Assembly (NCBI GenBank): GCA_002803225.1
Contig: NXFV01001907.1
Coordinates: forward strand, 1 to 23,169
Length of the DNA: 23,169 nucleotides
Direction: 5' to 3'
From: Gamarada debralockiae
Taxonomy: Eukaryota; Ascomycota; Leotiomycetes; Helotiales; Hyphodiscaceae
A program made the translations under genes and the position numbers. This document shows positions 1 to 10,645 of this stretch, piece after piece. Each line of letters opens with the position of its first letter. The stretch's first letter is position 1. Below the pieces are notes generated by a model that saw nothing but the letters and a program-made list of their open reading frames with translations, was not told the origin of the DNA and ran no database searches.

Positions 1-760
1 GTCCTTCCCGAGCACTGTCTCTCTGAGCTGCAGCGTCTGCCGGTCCAGCACCTCGGCCTCTGCGCACTTGCCCTGGCCGCGAAGCAATAAGGCGAGGTTG
101 TTCATGCTCCCAAGCGTGTCTGGGTGATCCTTCCCAAGTACACTCTTTTTAAGCTGCAGCGCCTGCTGGCCTAGCACCTCGGCCTCTGCGTACTTGCCCT
201 GCTGGCTAAGCGATACTGCGAGACCTGTCATGCTCATAAGCGTGTTCGGATGATCCTTCCCAAGTACTCTCTCCTTAAGCTGCAGCGTCTGCCGGTCCAG
301 CGCCTCAGCCTCTATGTACTTGCCCTGCTGGCGAAGTGATGTTGCGAGGTTGTTCATACTCCCAAGCGTGTTTGGGTCGTCCTTCCCGAGCACCATCTCT
401 CTGAGCTGCAGCGTCTGCCGGTCCAGCGCCTCAGCCTCTACGTACTTGCCTTGCTGGCGAAGTGATGTTGCGAGGTTGTTCATACTCGCGAGCGTGTCTG
501 GGTGGTCCTTCCCGAGCACCGTCTCCCTGAGCTGCAGCGCCTGCCGGTCCAGCACCTCGGCTTCTGCGTACTTGCCCTGGCTGCGAAGCGATAAGGCGAG
601 GTTGTTCATGCTCCCAAGCGTGTCTGGGTGGTCCTTCCCAAGTACTCTCTCCTTGAGTTGCAGTGCCTGTTGGTGCATTGCCTTGGCTTCGGTGTACTTC
701 CCTTGCAATTGAGAGCACCATCCTAAGTTGTGTAGTAAGCTCCACGGCAGGTCCTTTGTT
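1..760 (-). repeat. In-phase 126-bp tandem repeats encoding 42-aa TPRs
   Basis: A 126-bp unit recurs with exact spacing: the CCTTCC core (antisense of the GKD codons) lies at 3, 129, 255, 381, 507 and 633. On the minus strand each unit encodes 42 residues of the form SMNNLA..L..QGKY.EAE.LDRQ.LQL...VLGKDHPDTL, the TPR_12/kinesin-light-chain type. Five full units and one cut unit are present, and the first, most divergent one (SLLHNLGWCSQ...) borders the NB-ARC part. Within units, the changes cluster at a few positions: the residue after NNLA (L/T/T/V/L), the two before QGK, the one after KY, and the three between LQL and VLGKD (RET, REM, KER, KKS, RET). Units run off the left edge, so the true number is unknown. 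Confidence 0.93.
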
Positions 761-3062
761 TCACTAAAGCTCTTTTCAAAACTAGCAATAGCACACTGCG
801 CGTGAGGAAGGTACATCATCCACATAGGTCTATTCTCATGCTTTGGCCACGGGAAAATACTAGAGATCTGTTTCAGGGTCTTTTGGCTCCAAGTGTCCCA
901 TTCGTCCCTAAGCTTTAACCAATTCTGCATCGCTGTATGAACTAATCGATGCATATCATATGATGCCCCACTGACACGTTCTTTAATGAACCCAAAGGCT
1001 TTTAAGGTGCCAAGTGCCTCTGTCTTATGGAATTCGGAAGCACGAGGCAACAAGTCCCGGGGAATATCTTGCTCCCTAATACAAGACATAAAGGCCATGT
1101 AGTCTGCTGCTAATTGATCTCGGATCTGGATTTGCTCGAAAGAGATAAGCCAGGTTGTAGTAATTGGGTTTTTCATACCCGGATATCTCCTTTTGTCCTC
1201 GAAGTCCTTACTTAGCAACTCGACAACATTATCACTGCTCTCTTCATAGATTCTGAGGTACTCAGTAATAGTACTGCCCTTAGCGTTTAAGTATGCGGCT
1301 GCTTGCATAACTGCAAGTGGAAGATTGACAAGTGATTGGAGTAGTTTAGTTGTACCGTCTTTATCTTCGATGAGTTGTTTGTTTTGAAGACTTCGTTGAA
1401 GGAGCTCCATTGACTCGGTATCGTCCATCTCATCTATATCAATTACATTTGCCCCAGCGTATCTTGTGGCAGCCTCACGATCCCGAGTTGTAAATAAGAT
1501 CGCACCAAGAGTACTAAATGGAATATACTCAGATAATGCACTGGACTTGTCGCCTTGTTTGTCGTTGCGATAGAACATTTCAAAGTCATCCGCATTGTCT
1601 ATAATCATAAGCCATCTCCCTGCACTTTCCTGGGATAACCTGGTCTTGACCAATCTTTTAACGTCTGCTTTATCGTCATCTAGTCCAGGAATCCCGAGTT
1701 GTTGCCCAATATCGCGATACGCATTATCGAAACTCGTTATATCACTTGCCCGGACCCAAAACAAGGAAAGATCTGGACGGGTCTTTTGAAGTTGGAAAGC
1801 GCACTCCAAGGCAATTTGGGTCTTCCCAACTCCGCCAAGGCCTACCAGAGCTGCACGTTGACAGTCTTCCTCAGTATCCTCGGTATGTAGAATGGTGGTC
1901 AGCCGACTTAACTGAGACCGGCGGCCAACAAAATCTTTATTACGACCAAAAGGGAGCACTTTAAGCGGTTTTGGGGGGACTAATTAGAAGTTAGCTGTAA
2001 TCTATAGAAGTTACGTCACAGAGTACAGTCTGCCAAGGACGAAGAAATATAAAACATATTATTTCTCCTCACCTCTTGTTAAATCTAAGCCTATAGGTGG
2101 TGTCGGGCTTTGCCTCTCGGTTTGATCATCCAGCAGTCTCTTCAGATACACGACAAGATCCTCGTATCTTGATCCGTACTTCACTCTTACTAACGGGTGG
2201 TACTTTACACCATCATCATCCCGAATAAGCAAACAATGTCGATGTGGGACGTTCTTGTGCCGTTCGCTAGCCCATCTCAAGAGAGCGTCGAAATTTGGAT
2301 CTTCTAGCCCTGAGCCACAACCAATAAACAGTATAGTCTTATACTGTAAAAATGTTTTAAGCACATCCTGTACCTCATTTGAATGCTTCACCTCGTAGTA
2401 GTCTGTCGTGTCCAAGACAACCTCATGTGCGTCATGATAGCTCCCATGTATATGGAAGACCCCATTAAGATCTCCACGTTGAAACCTTGAAACATCATCC
2501 TGGTTCGATCGACCAATGCGTTGTAATCCGCAGTACTTCTCAAGAACATCGTCGTAATTTGTCGTGAGCAAGGTTGCCCCCCTTTCGTGTAACGCCTTAA
2601 GCACGTCGACAAGAGCAGGATGTCTGATTTCCTGACTTAGACTTCCAAACACCGACTCTAACCATGTAGGGAATTGACCATACTGCTTCATTTGACTGCT
2701 CACAATATTTGCAGCGTCAAGCAGTCCACCGACGTCTGGATCCCGAAGCGCCTCATATGCCCTTTTTGTCCGTCGATTAGATATGTCCACGTAGCCCTCA
2801 CTAACAAGATAGTCTAAACCATTTTGTATCAGACCCGTCCAAGTGATTCGAGAGAGAGGCTTCCCAGATGGATCTGCCGTTACATTAAGTGTTACTCCCG
2901 CACCAGTTATTATTGCAAGTCGATTGTTCTTCAGGTCGTTGCGGAGTCGTGCAAGGATTTCTCCTTGGCGTCGCGAAGCCTCACTAGCAGCTTCATTCTG
3001 TATCCACTGTCTTCAGTCCCAGGTTCCCAGAAGAGGTACATTATACGTACCGGAAGATTCAT
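1..3062 (-). CDS. SIR2-like / NB-ARC / TPR NLR receptor, 3' end cut by window
   Basis: This is a fungal NLR-type receptor (STAND ATPase), predicted to sense a non-self or damage ligand and switch on an N-terminal enzyme. My model has three exons: 3062-3051, 2997-2073 and 1979-1. The 93-base intron 2072-1980 has GTGAGG, a CTAAC branch and phase 1 on both sides. Numbered from ATG 3062, residues about 30-290 form a SIR2_2-type domain: ITGAGVT (34-40, NAD-binding), TTNYDD (149-154), FHIHGS (185-190, catalytic His) and IGCGSGLEDPN (229-239). NB-ARC follows, with GLGGVGKT Walker A at 359-366, LMIIDNADD Walker B at about 435-443, TTRDREAA, NLPLAV at about 530 and a YDMHRLVH winged-helix segment near 655. 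Kinesin-light-chain-like TPRs run from about residue 720 to the edge. No in-frame stop occurs between 1979 and 1. Start and first intron (53 bases, or 44 with an earlier acceptor) are uncertain. SIR2 output as NADase is inference. Confidence 0.88.
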
Positions 3063-3229
3063 CTCAAGGTTTGATCGTGGAAGCAGTGTCGTGCTGGAAT
3101 TCGCGCTTGGCGGGGACAAGGCTGTCGCTAATGCAACCGCTATAAGTGGCTATGAGAGAGGGCCTATTCAAATGTACGATGTCTATCAAGACTTCAATTT
3201 CACATATCTTAAGTTCTTAGGTCGATTTC

Positions 3230-3440
3230 TCACCGAGCGAGTTTGGTTCTGTGTTTTGTGGTAGGATATCCTCACGACGAGCCCTTGGGAAACAATGGCC
3301 TTCAGCTCTTCCGTCAGGCGCTAAACGCACAGACCAGTGATCGATAAACTGCTGCCCCCAGGCTGTTCCCCAATCAGCCTCGCGCCATCTTTCTCAAGGC
3401 GAACCTGCAGTTTGAGATTGAGGACAGGTTCTTCGGCCAT
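3230..3440 (-). pseudogene. Unrecognised coding fragment upstream of the NLR, frameshifted or spliced
   Basis: From ATG 3440 a 39-codon frame (MAEEPVLNLKLQVRLEKDG...) ends at TAG 3321. The next frame, overlapping it, reads WGTAWGQQFIDHWSVRLAP and then DGRAEGHCFPRARREDILPQ before a TAA, which looks much more protein-like than chance. Either one gene is broken by a frameshift near 3380, or a 53-base intron (GTTCGC to GGCAG, about 3404-3352, with a CTGAT branch) joins the two. A strong donor GTGAGA near 3250 could also splice it in phase 1 into the region just before the NLR start, making it an N-terminal extension of the NLR. I do not recognise the domain. Confidence 0.35.
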
Positions 3441-4054
3441 AATGAAAAAAGCCATTGGCTTTTATGGTTTACAAGCCGATGATTTGGTCGGATAGCTGTC
3501 GATGAAATGGTAGCAATGCTTAGATGCACAGCTCTTTGGTGCTTTAATGTGAGATAAGATCTTGCACAAAAAGAGGTGACAGCGACAGATGGGCGAAAGT
3601 AATGGGTTATAACGAGTGGTGACCACGAGCGCGACTACGTGACTATCCCTAGAGGTACACCAGGTACATCGGAGTATGACCCTTGCACCACGCTTTACTA
3701 AGAACAATAAAGTGGAGTGCAAGGATTAACATGCTAAGTGGAGCTGGCTTTTTAATGAGAGAGTGTGTAGGGCGAAGATGGTTTTGAAGTTTACAGTACG
3801 CATTAGTGAACCACAACTTATTTCTGATTTTACGAGAGCTCTTGAAGATAATGTACTCAACTTCGGCCAGTTTCGGCCGCCAGACCCCTGGAAGGGGCTG
3901 GCTGGGTTAAAAAGATGAGGCCAATTGGAAGTGTGGCCTCTGATATGAGTCTTGGATTTGATACGTGATTAATATTCGGGTGCAAGACAATTTAGAGAGC
4001 AGCACTTGCTTAGCCTAAATTTTAGTGGCGATTTCCGTTTCCAGTCACCGCTAA

Positions 4055-4074
4055 CACGTGTTTTGAATCACGTG
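4055..4074. promoter_or_regulatory. Twin CACGTG E-boxes upstream of bL33m
   Basis: Two CACGTG palindromes, at 4055-4060 and 4069-4074, are 14 bases apart (centre to centre) and about 130-150 bases before the bL33m ATG. CACGTG is the known core site of fungal bHLH factors such as Cbf1 and Ino2/Ino4 types. Binding here is inferred from the motif and position only. Confidence 0.45.
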
Positions 4075-4203
4075 TATCAGCCGGTGTATCAGCCGTTGCT
4101 CAACCTCAGGCCGCCACAAATTCTCAGTGAACCTCGAAATTCATCCAGCAACCTCAAACTCGACCTCCTCCCTCCAATCCCACGCGCACTCTACAACGTC
4201 ACA

Positions 4204-4691
4204 ATGGCAAAAAAAGGTACCTGCAACTCCATTAATCCTCCCAATCCCCTTCCGATTTTCTTTCCATCACTAAATCCGTCCCAATTCGTCCGGTTCGATC
4301 TCGACTAATATACTCTTCTCCCAGCCAAATCCCGCACGATAGCAGTGCGCCTCGTCTCAATGGCCCTCACGGGATACTACAAGACCTTCGTACGCCCGCG
4401 TACGCATCGACCGCTGAGTATGCTGAAATATGATCCTGTTGGTAGGTTATTTTTCTCTTCACGAGCTCCGAGAGCGGGATGGGCGATTTGGTATCTGCAA
4501 GGGATAGCGGTAGACGGGGAGGTGCTAGGTGCGCGAACTGGGATTGAGAATGTGTGGAACGGAGAGATATGCGTCTGCGAGGGCATCATGGTGTGGAGTA
4601 GATGATTTGAAGAGACTAAGGCTAATTCATGGAATTCGCAGTACGGAAGAAGGTCCTATTCTTGGAGCAGAAGCGTGGTGGAAAATCATGA
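4204..4691 (+). CDS. Mitochondrial large ribosomal subunit protein bL33m (yeast Mrpl39 family)
   Basis: This is a small structural protein of the mitochondrial 54S ribosomal subunit. Three exons join to a 59-aa protein: 4204-4216 (MAKK plus one base), 4325-4441 and 4642-4691. Intron 1 is 108 bases with a CTAAT branch and CCAG acceptor. Intron 2 is 200 bases (GTAGGT, GCTAAT branch, GCAG acceptor). Both are phase 1. The product shows the L33 hallmarks: [18 protein letters not shown], then [20 protein letters not shown] and [10 protein letters not shown] at the C-terminus; bacterial L33 proteins are about 50-55 aa, so the length fits. The Cys pairs of zinc-type L33 are absent, as in the C-minus form. 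Because of the tiny first exon, no single reading frame reveals it. It faces the coiled-coil gene tail to tail. Confidence 0.93.
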
Positions 4692-5205
4692 CGGGTCGCA
4701 CATTGGCAGAAGAATGGGGGGATGTTACGACTACACTTGGGCAAGGCTTATTCACCGGACCACGCGAGGGCCTGGATGTGTACAATTAAGGTATAAACTT
4801 GGGGAGGGCATGCATGGAACGGCGTTTTGGGCAGACATTCAAGGCTTGTTTTAGAGGGAAGCTACTGTGTATTTGAAGCAAATCTCAGCCTAGCTCATCT
4901 CCTGGGTACGTGATACAAAGAGGAAATACATGGTAGCAAGTCAAAGCAAGATTTCTTCTCCAAAATTCCATCCCTTTGTGCAAACAAGCTAATTGCAAAC
5001 TATCTCATCCATCATATATCAATATTCATATCCACCAAATTGGTCCTTCCATCTTCTCCCCTTCCACTTCAAAGTATAAGCAATGCAAACAAAATAGACG
5101 AGCAAAACTCCATCTCACATCTCTCAAACCTTGCATGGCAAGGCAATTCGAGGACAAAGTCGTTCAAAATGCGAACGACAGAAACAGTAGGCAGAGACGG
5201 AACAC
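4692..5205. other. Convergent intergenic region, no gene seen
   Basis: This is the 3' flank shared by bL33m (plus) and the large coiled-coil gene (minus). It is A/T-rich in its second half. The short plus-strand frames at 4976-5243 have no recognisable features and run into the antisense of the coiled-coil gene, so I treat them as chance. It presumably contains both 3' UTRs and poly(A) sites. Confidence 0.6.
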
Positions 5206-8200
5206 TCAGTAGTGGTAGAGGCCTTCCTGCGAGTCGGGAATGACAGTTCGGCTCTCCTTTCGGCCTTGGTTCGGGAGTGACATTCGCTGCTGCTTGAAAG
5301 GCTTGGGCGGCTGTGACTTCGCGTCGGACAAGGACGCTGATCTCTTCGTCGAGTTTCGCTTTGGCGCCTCCATCAAAGGAGATTTCTCCGCATTGCTGAC
5401 TATTTGCTTAACAGCAGACGATTTCTGTACGGTCAGGGGAGGACCGGATGCTTGGGAGCTACCGTCTGATTTGGAGCCGCTTACGATACGATTATACGAA
5501 GAACCTATGCTGCCTTTTCTCGCTGGAGCCTGTTGCTTGTTTATGGTGGTACGAGGGGTCGTGTTGTGCAAGTTCGAAGCAATAGGGGCAGAATTTGGGA
5601 TTTGGAAGACGTCTCTCTGGGCATCGGGGGCACTGCTCGTTTCCTGCGCCTTGCCGCGAGTTCTCAATGCGCTCTTGAGATGCTGAGGCTGTCTTCGCCG
5701 AGCTGACTCTTCCCTCGCAGATAGCACAGAGGGCTGGAGGCTCCTAGTAGCATTGACCCTAGAGCAATCATCGTTATCCGAGAACTGATAGCTTGGAGGA
5801 GTATCAGTGAACTTCACACTTGCAACAGTGTCTGCTGCAAATACATGCATGGAAGTAGATGCTAGTGTGCCACCATGTTCCTTATCTGTTGACGCTCCAC
5901 TCTTGGAAATTTTGGTTTCCACATGCGTATTTTCAATCTCTTGTTCATCATATCCTATTTGGTCTCCAAGTGATGATAAAGGACTCGAAGAGACGAGGAG
6001 TGGTGCTCCAGAGAATGGTGTCATGTGTGTCGGCGTCTGTGCGGTCATGGATGGCTCCTCGTTTCTGGCAGGATTGGCGTTGGATGATTTTGCTAGGTTT
6101 TCGATCGATGAAGGCTTCACAAGTAGATCTGACTTCCCGCTCCAAGACGTGTGAGATGGTCCAGCAAAGGATGGTGCCATGTCTCTTGGTATCTGTGCGG
6201 TAATGGTCCGTTCGTCGGTTCTTCCTGGGAGAGAATCAAGAGTTGAAGTCTTCGTACCAAGTCCTTCGGACAATTCCGTTGACTTCTCGATCTGTACCTG
6301 CTGCACAAGGCCACTTGATTTCCGGATAGCAGGTCTGAGTGGTTTAGGAGTGGCCTGATACGGGGAGAGGATCGATGACTCAATGACCGACTTGGTGCCT
6401 GCTGGATTGGTTGTCCCTGTCTTTGCCGTTGCTCTAAGACGCTGAACACTACCAGGAGTGACATCAAACTTTGCGTTATGAGCCTCAGAAACTTTACTCT
6501 GTTGAATACTGGTATTGCATTGAGTGGCTGATCCCCATTTCAGTTTGTTTTGTCGCAGGGCGTCCTTTGGAGTGCCTGGCATACCCTGGGTGAAGGCTTC
6601 ATCATCACTCATCCCAGCGTGCGATGATAGCAAGTCAGAGCTCGCCGACGATGGTCGTTGAGTGGCGGAAGATTTCGGCATTGGAACAGCAGGTGGCACC
6701 ATTTGATGAGGAGTGTGGACTGGGATCGATGCCCACTCATCCACAGACTGCTTTGCAGTGAGAATTCCAGATTGTCTGAGGCCTCGATCAACGTTAGCCT
6801 TAAATATGTCGAGGCTTTTTTGGATTCCAAACTTCTGTTCCTGCAGAAGTCCTTTCTCCCTCTCTAAGGCGTCAACTCTCTTAATGAGCTTCACGGCCTC
6901 GTTCTGGTGGTTGCCAACTGCGTCTCCGACCTTCTGTACAGTCTCTTTTTGGACAGCATCAAGATGGGCTTTCAGCTCCGCTACGCTGGTAAGAGCCCTT
7001 TGAAGCTTGCCCTCGCGTCTTTCAAACTCGTCCTGAGTCAGAATTCTCTTGTCTGCATGCTTGATGTATGCTGATTGCTGGGTCATTTGCTTCTTACAAG
7101 CCGATAGCTCTTCTTGGAGTTTGTTCAAGTTGCTAGTATAACTAGCTCTCTCTTCTTGGCTTCTTTGCAGGTCTTCTTGGGCGAGTGCCAACTCCTTCTC
7201 CGCTTCCGAGCGTCGCTGTTCCAAATCCTTGACCAGACAATCTTGTTTGAGCTTCGTCTCAGTCTTCGCGGCATTGGTTGACTTTGCAATTTCTTGGCGT
7301 GCCTTGTCGACTTCAGTCTTGTGGTTCGCAAGGTACTTCTTGTTGTCTTCTGCGAGGGACTTAATTATAGTTTGAGCCTCTTTAAGCTTGTCCTGTAACT
7401 CCTGGGATCGCTCCTGGGCATTTTGTGCCATCTTTCGGCATGAAATCAACTCTTCCTTGGCTCGGGAAGCTTCTTGATTGGCAGTGTTGACTTGGCCTTG
7501 GAGTACCGCCTTAGCGTTTTCTAGGTCATGTATCTTGCCGCGGAGGATTGGGTCTTCCTTTGGAAGAACACGGAGAGCAGCAAGCTCGTCGGACTTTGCT
7601 GTGAGCTGATCACGGCAGCTAGAGAGTTCCAGTCCCAACTCGTCAATTCGCTTCACCATTCCCTGGCATTCAAGTTCCCTAACACTCCCGTTTGCAGTCA
7701 AAGTGGCATTCGACTCCCTAAGTTCTGAAAGGTGCTTATTAAGGCTGTCTCTGGCATCTTCGTCTAGGTGGAGTTGATTGATGCGTTCCTTGAGATCCTC
7801 AAAAAGCTTGAGACTGGATTCCTTGAGAGTGACATTTTGATTCTCAGTAACTTGAAGCTTGTTCTCGATTCTAGAAATTGATTTAGTCAGCTTGGGGAAT
7901 TGAATATGAATAGCTTCAGTGTGCACCGACCTTGTATAAAGATCCTCGATCAGCTTGATTAGCGCGGATGGCAAGTCAGGTTCCCGATTATTAACTGTAG
8001 TGACGAAAGCGGAGAGTCCGTCGATCCTATGGATGTCAGTCTTGCATGGCTATATTTGGATGGTACTCGTACTTTGTCTGTATCGAATTCTCTGAATTAA
8101 TGATACTCGCCAACAATCTCCCTTCCTTTGTAAGCTCTTCAACCATAGTTGACTGTGCTTTCTTGAGCGTCTCAACGAGTTCTTTATGCGCGTCATTTTG

Positions 8201-10645
8201 TGCATTCAAGCTCTTCTGGAGCTGTTGCGTATTGTGACGTTCACGTCCCAAATCAACCATTCTTGCGTTCAGCTCAGATTGAAGTAACTCATTTGTCTTC
8301 TTCACTGCACGTTGTAAGCAACTTTTACTGATACGGCCCAGCGAAACAACTCACCATTCTCAAATTCAGTCTTGCACTTCGTATTTTCTTTTTCTACTGA
8401 AGGCTGTAAGTGTTAAATCTCCTAGAGGACTGACTTTACTTACGTTCTTCCAGCTTCTCAAGAGGTGGTCGCAACTCCTCGGCACTCTTGATCAAGCTCC
8501 AGAGCTTCTTTTCGTGGCTCTCTCTATCCGCACGAGCTTGTAGAGCAGCATTAGATTCCTCCCTAACCTTGGCTGACTCCGCTTTGATCTTGGAAGATTC
8601 TGCCATCAAGTGCTTCTGGGCAGCTACAACATCGTTCATGTGTGCCTTGTATCTTGAGCTGATTTCGGTGAATTTCTTGACCTTCGCAGTCAAAGCCACT
8701 TTTTCTTCTTCTAAGCGTTGAATCTGCTTCCTCGATTCGTCGGTGGAGACGCTGAGTTGCTCGATCTCACCTTGTTGTGATTGGAGGAGAACTTTCTGCT
8801 CTTCGTAATTGCGTAGAGCTTCCTCAATGCCAGGTAAGTATTGAACGATGTGGTGGAAGTGAGAGAGAGTAGCAAGTGGACCTGGTTGCTGATTGATAGG
8901 CTGCGGATGTGACTTCATCCCACGACCAAGGTGGCTTTGCACCGCTTTTGATTTCTGGACCTTCATCGGATGTCTATTGTATAGCACAGCGGCCTCGGAG
9001 ACTCCCTGAGGCAGTAAATCGTCCGCCACAAGTGGTCTTGCCCTAAGTCTGGCGGTGTTGCTGAGTGCAGACGGAGGCCGAGACTCGGGTTGGGAAGGTA
9101 GCCGAAACTCATGATCACGCTCGCTATCGACCTGATTCCAAAGATTGCAAGGGTCAATATGAGGTGTATGAGCATCGCCATGGAGCAAGACTTCTCGGCC
9201 ACCATCTCGGTGATGATCGTTGATTGCTTGTTCACGCTGGCCAGATATCTGAGCCTTGTTTTGTTGATTCTCATTGTGATGCGCATCAGCGGCAGGCGGC
9301 AGCGTTTGGCCAGTCTGGATACCAGAACCTTCCACGCGATTGAAGCTGTCACGAATTGCAGTCTCATATACTTTGTCTGGATTGTTGTGGGACAATGACG
9401 GTTGGGATTCTCGGCGGTCTAAGGTGTTGGTGGTAGCCTGAGATTGCCTAGTGGTGTTTCCCTGCTCACCGATGACATCGGCCCTATCTGGCCCAAAAGC
9501 CTGGTTGTTGGGAGCTGGATCAGGAATTGCTCGGTTGATATCGACTGATCGAAGAGGATGGTTGGCAGCAGCAGCACGATGTCGATTCGGTGCAGGGATG
9601 CTTTTCATGCATCGACCAGAAGGAATTTCTACAACTTCTGGGAAAGGTTGCTTCATACTGGAACGCTTATGGCTCCTGAATTGGTTGTTAGCAGGAGAAC
9701 CATGTGAGGAAACTCGCATAATTACTTAGTAGCCGCTTTCGTTACTGACTTACAGGGGAACGATTGTTGAGGGTGTGCCTGGACCTTTTTTGCAGGTGAC
9801 TCCAAGAGAGGAGCAGGCTTCGGCGTTGGAGAATCCGGTGCTTCGACGGTTCTGGAGGCTTGTTGCTGCGGATGTTGCCGAACCTTCTCCTTTCTAGGCT
9901 TGGCAGGGGAGAGTGGGGGGTTTTGGATATTCCTCGGACGTCCAATCTCCTCCGTGGTGTCTACAGGGTCTCCCTTATGTTCCGAAGATGGATAGGCTTC
10001 GTTGATAGGATGATTTGAAGATAGAGAGGTTTGTTGAACTGCCACACATATTAGCCATCGCTATTTCAAATATGCAGTAACCATACTTTTTGACTGTGGC
10101 TGAACCAAAGGATTCTGCTTGCTTGGACCTGCAGACCTGTGCGGCCGGTTGGCATTGGTACTGACATCAGTGGTTTTGCCAGGATGTCTACCAAGTTGGG
10201 CAAGCGTAGGAGGCCTCTGTGGCTTTCCAAACTTGAAACCCGAAGCACCATCTTCAAGGTTGAGATCCTTTGGGCGCTGAATAGTGAATGATGGGTGTTC
10301 AGATGCTGCTACAGTGGCTCGCGTACTTTCATTGGTGAGATGTGAGGATCTGATAGCATTTTGAAAGGATGGCTCGTCAAGAAGTTGCGATTCGCGTTCG
10401 AGCGGCACGAACTGTGTTTCGCCAATACAACTTCTGGGACTGTCATGCTGGGGTTCTTGTCCAGGTAGGGTGGGATCCGAAAGGGTATCATCACTGCCTC
10501 GGTGGTTTCGATTGCCATCGCCGTCTTCGGCAGCATCGTCAGCATCGTCAGCAATTCGGCACTCGGGTGGAGATGAAGGTATATATTTGTCGACTTCATA
10601 ATCCGGATCGACCACCTGGCTCTCTTGCTCCTCAGGGCGCGTCAT
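5206..10645 (-). CDS. Large coiled-coil protein with disordered ends, 1732 aa, six exons; not recognised
   Basis: Exons are 10645-10087, 10038-9726, 9675-8444, 8396-8355, 8304-8073 and 8026-5206. Introns are 48, 50, 47, 50 and 46 bases; every junction keeps phase, and the sum is exactly 1733 codons. Most introns have a clear branch site (GCTAAT, GCTAAC, CTGAC); the second uses a weaker GTAATT donor. ATG 10645 was chosen because the frame upstream of it has only a TTG. Residues 1 to about 570 are polar, low-complexity and Pro/Ser/Gln-rich (VDPDYEVDKYIPSSPPE near the start). About 572-1200 is heptad-like coiled coil, broken near 793-830 by a more globular piece (FVTTVNNREPDLPSALIKLI). About 1225-1732 is Ser/Thr/Lys-rich, ending RTVIPDSQEGLYHY. 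The layout resembles chromosome-axis or synaptonemal transverse-filament proteins such as Sordaria Sme4, but also many myosin- or golgin-like proteins; I cannot assign it. Confidence 0.8.

Larger units (their letters stand above)
3063..4203. other. Intergenic region between the NLR and bL33m genes
   Basis: This stretch holds the divergent promoters of the minus-strand NLR and the plus-strand bL33m gene. Apart from the fragment at 3230-3440 and the CACGTG pair at 4055-4074, I see no convincing gene: the reading frames at 3462-3722 (minus) and 4006-4308 (plus) lack protein-like composition or overlap the bL33m first exon. A 12-base direct repeat (GTGTATCAGCCG) lies at about 4072-4096. Confidence 0.6.

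Noticed and set aside
314..712. Repetitive plus-strand open frame of 132 codons, Ser/Cys-rich
   Set aside because: It is the complement of the TPR-coding repeats of the NLR; its apparent repeats follow from the 126-bp units being a multiple of three.
1..760. Regular repeats considered as a CRISPR array or minisatellite
   Set aside because: Units are 126 bp with no spacer/repeat division and keep an open TPR-coding frame.
4442..4641. Possible snoRNA inside the 200-base second intron of bL33m
   Set aside because: Longer than other introns here, but no matching C (RTGATGA) and D (CTGA) boxes at its ends or a clear H/ACA arrangement.
5240..6154. Two plus-strand frames of 148 and 115 codons over the end of the coiled-coil gene
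   Set aside because: They are antisense to a continuous 940-codon exon; Phe/Cys/Leu-rich composition is typical of antisense to Lys/Glu/Ser-rich coding sequence.
9676..9765. GTAAGT at about 9765 as the donor for the second intron of the coiled-coil gene
   Set aside because: It has the best donor consensus, but gives either a 41-base intron or a phase mismatch with the good CTAAC/TTCAG acceptor; the GTAATT donor at 9725 gives 50 bases and the right phase.
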